Of a stretch of DNA of 64,000 bases, positions 60,802 to 64,000 are shown one piece after another. The stretch is taken from assembly GCF_009754945.1 (NCBI RefSeq), contig NZ_WPIN01000009.1, positions 62,001-126,000 on the forward strand, written 5' to 3'. Under the pieces are notes generated by a model, which was given only the letters and a program-made list of their open reading frames with translations, ran no database searches and had not been told where the DNA came from. A program made the position numbers and the translations under genes. The DNA is from Spirosoma arboris. Lineage in GTDB: Bacteria; Bacteroidota; Bacteroidia; Cytophagales; Spirosomataceae. Numbering within the stretch: position 1 is the stretch's first letter; each line of letters opens with the position of its first letter.

Positions 60802-62351
60802 TTTGACTGAACTGGTTGATCACTATATACTATCAATTCGCCCATGCGCACAATATGCTCTGGGTCGGGATTTAATACCTTTATACGTACGGTATGTTTG
60901 CCCTTGGGAAGCTGATAGCGCCAGAATAACTCATGCCGACGATGGGTAAAATCGACGGGTAATTTGGCCGTTTCAATTTTCTTGTCGTCAATGTATAGTT
61001 CAGCATTAAATGCGAAGTCGCTTTTATAATCCCAGGCATTTCGGGATTTAGGTTTTGCTTCTCCTTTGAGCACAAAACCTGTACCCTCAAAGTCGAAACT
61101 GTATTCGCCATCTACTTCTTTATGAATACCACGCACCAGTATAGGATGATGACCTGTAAAGGCTTGTTCCAGTCGCACGGCTTTGGGTGTTTGTAGGGCG
61201 ATGGTAACTTGCTCTCCATTAATTTTTCCACCGTTGCGTTCCACAACCTGTAGGGCATGTTTCATGCTCATGGCATACACGTCGTTCAGCGACATGGTCG
61301 TGTATTTGAAGTCAATATCTTCGGCTTCTTTCAGGCCTTGTTTCCAGTAAGCTGGAATGTGATCGTAACCCAGCATAGTACCCAAAATGCCACCTGCCGA
61401 AGCCGGATTACAGTCAGAATCCTGCCCGGCGCGGGTACTGATTTCCATCGTTTTCGTAAAATCGCCCCCACCGTAAAGTAGCCCTAGAACAATGTAGGCC
61501 GAGTTTATTTTGGCATCGATATTAAACGAATGAAACACGCCGTCGGGGCACCCTACTTCGTCAGCCCATTTTCGCTCAATTTCAAACCAGTTGCGTTTCC
61601 AGTCGTTCGGAAACTGATCGTGCCATTTAATAACGTCGGCGATACATTGGTAGAATGTACTTTGTGCAGGAATGCTTTTTAACGCTTCCTTGACGATGTA
61701 GTTCACATCTTTAGATACAAAAGCCAGTGAGTACATGGCTCCCACATAGGCACCACCATACCAGCCATCGCCGTAGTTCATAATGTGACCGATGGGGTCG
61801 CCAATTTTCACGGCCGTGTTAGGCATTCCGGGGGCCATCAGGCCTGAGAAATCTGCTTCAATCTGAAAATCAATATCATCGGCATGCGGATTGTTGAGCC
61901 AGTGACCAGACTCAGGAGCTTTCATACCGTTCAGGATATTATACCGACCAGCCTGATTCGCGTGCCAGAGCATATAATCGGCTTTGGCATAGGCATTGGC
62001 ATGTTCGGAAATAGGTGCATCGAGCCCTTTTTTTTCGAAAACGTCCACGAAAGTTAGGTCCATGTACAGGTCATCGTACAGGCCTGGGTTATCGGTCATT
62101 GTTTTCTTGATATATCCATCGTACCAGGGAATTGGCTGATACGCATTGATCATTGTTCCCGTAAACCGAAATTCAGTTGGCCCACCGAACGTGCAGCCAA
62201 TAACCTGACCTGCCCATCCGCCTTTAATTTTATCCTGAATCGCCGTTTTCGATAGCGTTACCGTAGCTGGCGCTACCGTTTTAGCGGGTTTGCCGGGGGG
62301 AGTTGTTGCTGGAAGGAGCAACGTAAGTACAGATAGGAAGAGGGTTTTCAT
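60792..62351 (-). CDS. Secreted ADP-ribosylglycohydrolase-fold protein
   Basis: DraG/ADP-ribosylglycohydrolase-fold protein with a signal peptide (MKTLFLSVLTLLLPATTPPG), so it acts outside the cytoplasm, unlike the classic enzymes. About 519 aa. The all-helical domain has IKGGWAGQVIGCTFGGPTEF at the start, LYDDLYMDLTFVDVFEKKG, and the metal-site region STRAGQDSDCNPASAGGILG; the last 130 residues are a beta domain. ATG 62351 was preferred to the TTG at 62375. With ribokinase upstream it resembles the yegU-yegV gene pair of E. coli. Substrate is probably a ribosyl or other glycosyl compound. Confidence 0.88.
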   Translation of the reverse strand: MKTLFLSVLTLLLPATTPPGKPAKTVAPATVTLSKTAIQDKIKGGWAGQVIGCTFGGPTEFRFTGTMINAYQPIPWYDGYIKKTMTDNPGLYDDLYMDLTFVDVFEKKGLDAPISEHANAYAKADYMLWHANQAGRYNILNGMKAPESGHWLNNPHADDIDFQIEADFSGLMAPGMPNTAVKIGDPIGHIMNYGDGWYGGAYVGAMYSLAFVSKDVNYIVKEALKSIPAQSTFYQCIADVIKWHDQFPNDWKRNWFEIERKWADEVGCPDGVFHSFNIDAKINSAYIVLGLLYGGGDFTKTMEISTRAGQDSDCNPASAGGILGTMLGYDHIPAYWKQGLKEAEDIDFKYTTMSLNDVYAMSMKHALQVVERNGGKINGEQVTIALQTPKAVRLEQAFTGHHPILVRGIHKEVDGEYSFDFEGTGFVLKGEAKPKSRNAWDYKSDFAFNAELYIDDKKIETAKLPVDFTHRRHELFWRYQLPKGKHTVRIKVLNPDPEHIVRMGELIVYSDQPVQSKLR

Positions 62352-62394
62352 TAAGATATTCCAGTTTAAAGGCAAAAAGGGAAAGGGCTTCTAT

Positions 62395-63300
62395 TTATTG
62401 ATCGACTTCTTCCCGTTTTGGCATCGACGCCTGAGCGCCCATACGTGTAACCGAAATTGAAGCCGCTTTACAGGCAAATGCGATCGCGTCAGGAAGAGGC
62501 TGTCCTTCGGCTAAACCCACTGCCAGCGCCCCGTTGAAGCAATCACCGGCAGCTGTCGTATCAATTGCTTTAACAACTGCCGTGCTGATAAGCTGATCCT
62601 GCGTTTCTGTCGAGAGATAAGCACCCTTTGACCCAAGCGTAATCACGACATTCGAAACACCTAGTTCATGCAGCTTTTGAGCAGCCAGTTTAGCCGTCGG
62701 TAAGTCTGCTACACGAATACCTGTGAACAGTTCAGCCTCAGTCTCATTGGGTGTGATCAAAAACAGGTGCTGAAACAAATCGGTTGGAAGTGCCTGGGCT
62801 GGCGCAGGATTTAGAATGACCCGCAATCCCCGTCTGGCAGCCTGTTTCACAACATGCTCAACGGTCGATAACGGAATTTCGAGTTGAAGAAGTACCAGCG
62901 TATCGGAAGCCATTGTTTGTAGCGCTTCTGCGGTTTCGTTTGCCTGCAGATGGGCGTTCGAGCCCGGTGCCACCGTAATACAATTTTCGCCGGAAGCATC
63001 TACATTAATTAACGCAACGCCTGATGGGTGCTCAGCATCGGTCAATATATATCTTGTGTTGATGCCTTCCTGCTGGAAACCGGTTACGGCCTGCTGCCCA
63101 AAAATGTCATCACCAACTTTGGCTACGAAGGTCACCTGACCACCAAGCCGGGCGGCTGCAACCGCCTGATTGGCTCCCTTGCCACCGGGATTCATGAAAA
63201 ATGTGCCGCCTAACACGGTTTCGCCTGGTGCAGGTAATTTTTGGGTCTTAACGACCATATCGGTATTTGAACTACCAATCACCAAAATCTGATTTGGCAT
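62395..63300 (-). CDS. rbsK: Ribokinase
   Basis: PfkB-family kinase that phosphorylates D-ribose to ribose 5-phosphate. The 301 aa have NPGGKGANQAVAAARLGG (binding motif 1), TPNETEAELFTG, VVITLGSKGAYL and DTTAAGDCFNGALAVGLAEG with catalytic base Asp253. Length and N-terminus (ILVIGSSNTDMVV) match RbsK; other sugar kinases are less likely. First gene of the cluster with the ADP-ribosylglycohydrolase-like gene 43 nt downstream. Confidence 0.93.
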   Translation of the reverse strand: MPNQILVIGSSNTDMVVKTQKLPAPGETVLGGTFFMNPGGKGANQAVAAARLGGQVTFVAKVGDDIFGQQAVTGFQQEGINTRYILTDAEHPSGVALINVDASGENCITVAPGSNAHLQANETAEALQTMASDTLVLLQLEIPLSTVEHVVKQAARRGLRVILNPAPAQALPTDLFQHLFLITPNETEAELFTGIRVADLPTAKLAAQKLHELGVSNVVITLGSKGAYLSTETQDQLISTAVVKAIDTTAAGDCFNGALAVGLAEGQPLPDAIAFACKAASISVTRMGAQASMPKREEVDQ

Positions 63301-63529
63301 AAAGAAAAAGCGTTTGTGCTCGAGGTTTCAACTAAATGCATTTGCCACCCCTCATTTACTGCTTCAACTGATTTTATCTGAACACCCGGCGCCGTATGCA
63401 GTTAAATAGATTTATGCTGAATCTAGAAGTCGCATGCCTATATTGCACGTTGTTGCTTCGACCTTTGGGCCTAACGATAATAGTCAATTAATCAGATGAT
63501 ATCGTTAGTTTATTACATGAGAACCCTCG

Positions 63530-64000
63530 ATGAATTCATTAGCTGTTGACCTGACAAACTGCGAACGGGAGCCGATTCATATCCTCGGTCATATCCAGTC
63601 ACACGGCTATCTAGTAGCCATTCAGCCTGATACTTACACCATTGTACATGTCAGTGCCAATATAGCTGAACTAGTTGGTATACCGCCTACGCAACTGCTG
63701 GGGCAACCCGTCAAAGCACTGTTGGCAAATACAGACTTGCCAGCAGATACCCTTATTGAACTCCTGAATGTAGGTTGCCGGAACGATTCCTGGGATACCA
63801 TGAACCCAAACCGGCTGAATCTCAACGGGAAAGCCTGGAATCTGATTGTTCATCAATACCTGGGGCTCATCCTGCTTGAATGGGAGTCTGTTGGCGATGA
63901 GCGAAATCTTCTGATTAATCAACAATTGCTGGCGCAGGCATTAACGGAAGTTCAGTCTAGCCGTACTCTTGCCGATTTGCTGCAAAACACGGCCCGACGC
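63530..64000 (+). CDS. Bacteriophytochrome sensor, N-terminal part
   Basis: Red/far-red photoreceptor, cut by the right edge at 157 codons. ATG 63530 opens MNSLAVDLTN, followed by CEREPIHILGHIQSHGYL, the classic N-terminal motif in which Cys11 binds biliverdin. The PAS_2 domain follows (about 20-130; VSANIAELVGIPPTQLLGQP). GAF, PHY and output (usually histidine kinase) lie beyond the window. The neighbour is a ribokinase cluster on the other strand, so no heme oxygenase (bphO) is visible here. Confidence 0.9.
   Translation, partial: MNSLAVDLTNCEREPIHILGHIQSHGYLVAIQPDTYTIVHVSANIAELVGIPPTQLLGQPVKALLANTDLPADTLIELLNVGCRNDSWDTMNPNRLNLNGKAWNLIVHQYLGLILLEWESVGDERNLLINQQLLAQALTEVQSSRTLADLLQNTARR

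Noticed and set aside
1..64000. tRNA or rRNA genes, IS elements, prophage
   Set aside because: Reading both strands by eye gave no cloverleaf with a GTTCRA loop, no transposase and no phage structural gene; a covariance-model scan was not possible.

Overview
The window looks like chromosomal DNA of a Bacteroidota bacterium, most likely order Cytophagales and close to Spirosoma. The evidence is the kinds of genes present: a SusC/RagA TonB receptor, secreted sulfatases, an alpha-L-fucosidase, porin-family barrels, many SPII lipoproteins and a SMUG2-type uracil-DNA glycosylase. Promoters also fit the Bacteroidota consensus (TTTG-N19-TAnnTTTG). This assignment rests on family knowledge and not on a database search. 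No rRNA, tRNA, IS element, prophage or CRISPR array was seen.

Layout. 1-906 is the N-terminal part of a SusC-like receptor that runs off the left edge. 1.2-7.6 kb holds rqcH (ribosome rescue), an orphan MacB-type ABC permease, gamma-glutamyltransferase and signal peptidase I. 7.6-10.8 kb is a minus-strand operon pdxA-yicC-mpg, divergent from a 2-hydroxyacid dehydrogenase that may belong to the same vitamin B6 pathway. 11.9-21.7 kb holds a TIG-repeat lipoprotein, a MoxR/ChlI-like AAA+ ATPase and, 5 kb away, its likely VWA partner. Between them lie a Tat-type phosphoesterase, a YbjQ protein, a GH29 fucosidase, two tandem lipocalin-like lipoproteins and a SMUG2-type glycosylase. 21.8-28.7 kb carries an S15-type hydrolase, pyrB, a sulfatase, an M28 peptidase and small secreted proteins. 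29.0-35.1 kb is a complete RND tripartite efflux operon with a palindromic candidate operator. 35.2-41.3 kb has GH13, Maf, GNAT, a large outer-membrane barrel, MarR and YceI. 41.4-50.3 kb is mostly housekeeping: an orphan HsdR_N protein, AMP nucleosidase, a coiled-coil protein, a TPR protein, Hsp20, a TrpF-like protein, an MFS carrier, a beta-propeller and ArgH. 50.3-51.3 kb is an AT-rich, translationally coupled pair of unrecognised genes. 51.4-63.3 kb has two small-molecule transporter families plus an MFS carrier, a PD-(D/E)XK nuclease, a cytochrome c/PQQ dehydrogenase, a second sulfatase, and a ribokinase/ADP-ribosylglycohydrolase/secreted-protein cluster. The right edge cuts a bacteriophytochrome gene that keeps its bilin cysteine.

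The most striking non-coding signal is a set of about 18 long intergenic inverted repeats, many perfect, with arms up to 37 bp. Several carry a second smaller palindrome inside each arm. Others have arms built of drifting 5-8-nt words. At least two lie between divergent genes, where a terminator is not expected, and some overlap start codons and have probably misled start prediction. A second theme is near-leaderless transcription: two genes share the same arrangement TTG-N21-TATCTTTG-N4-ATG.
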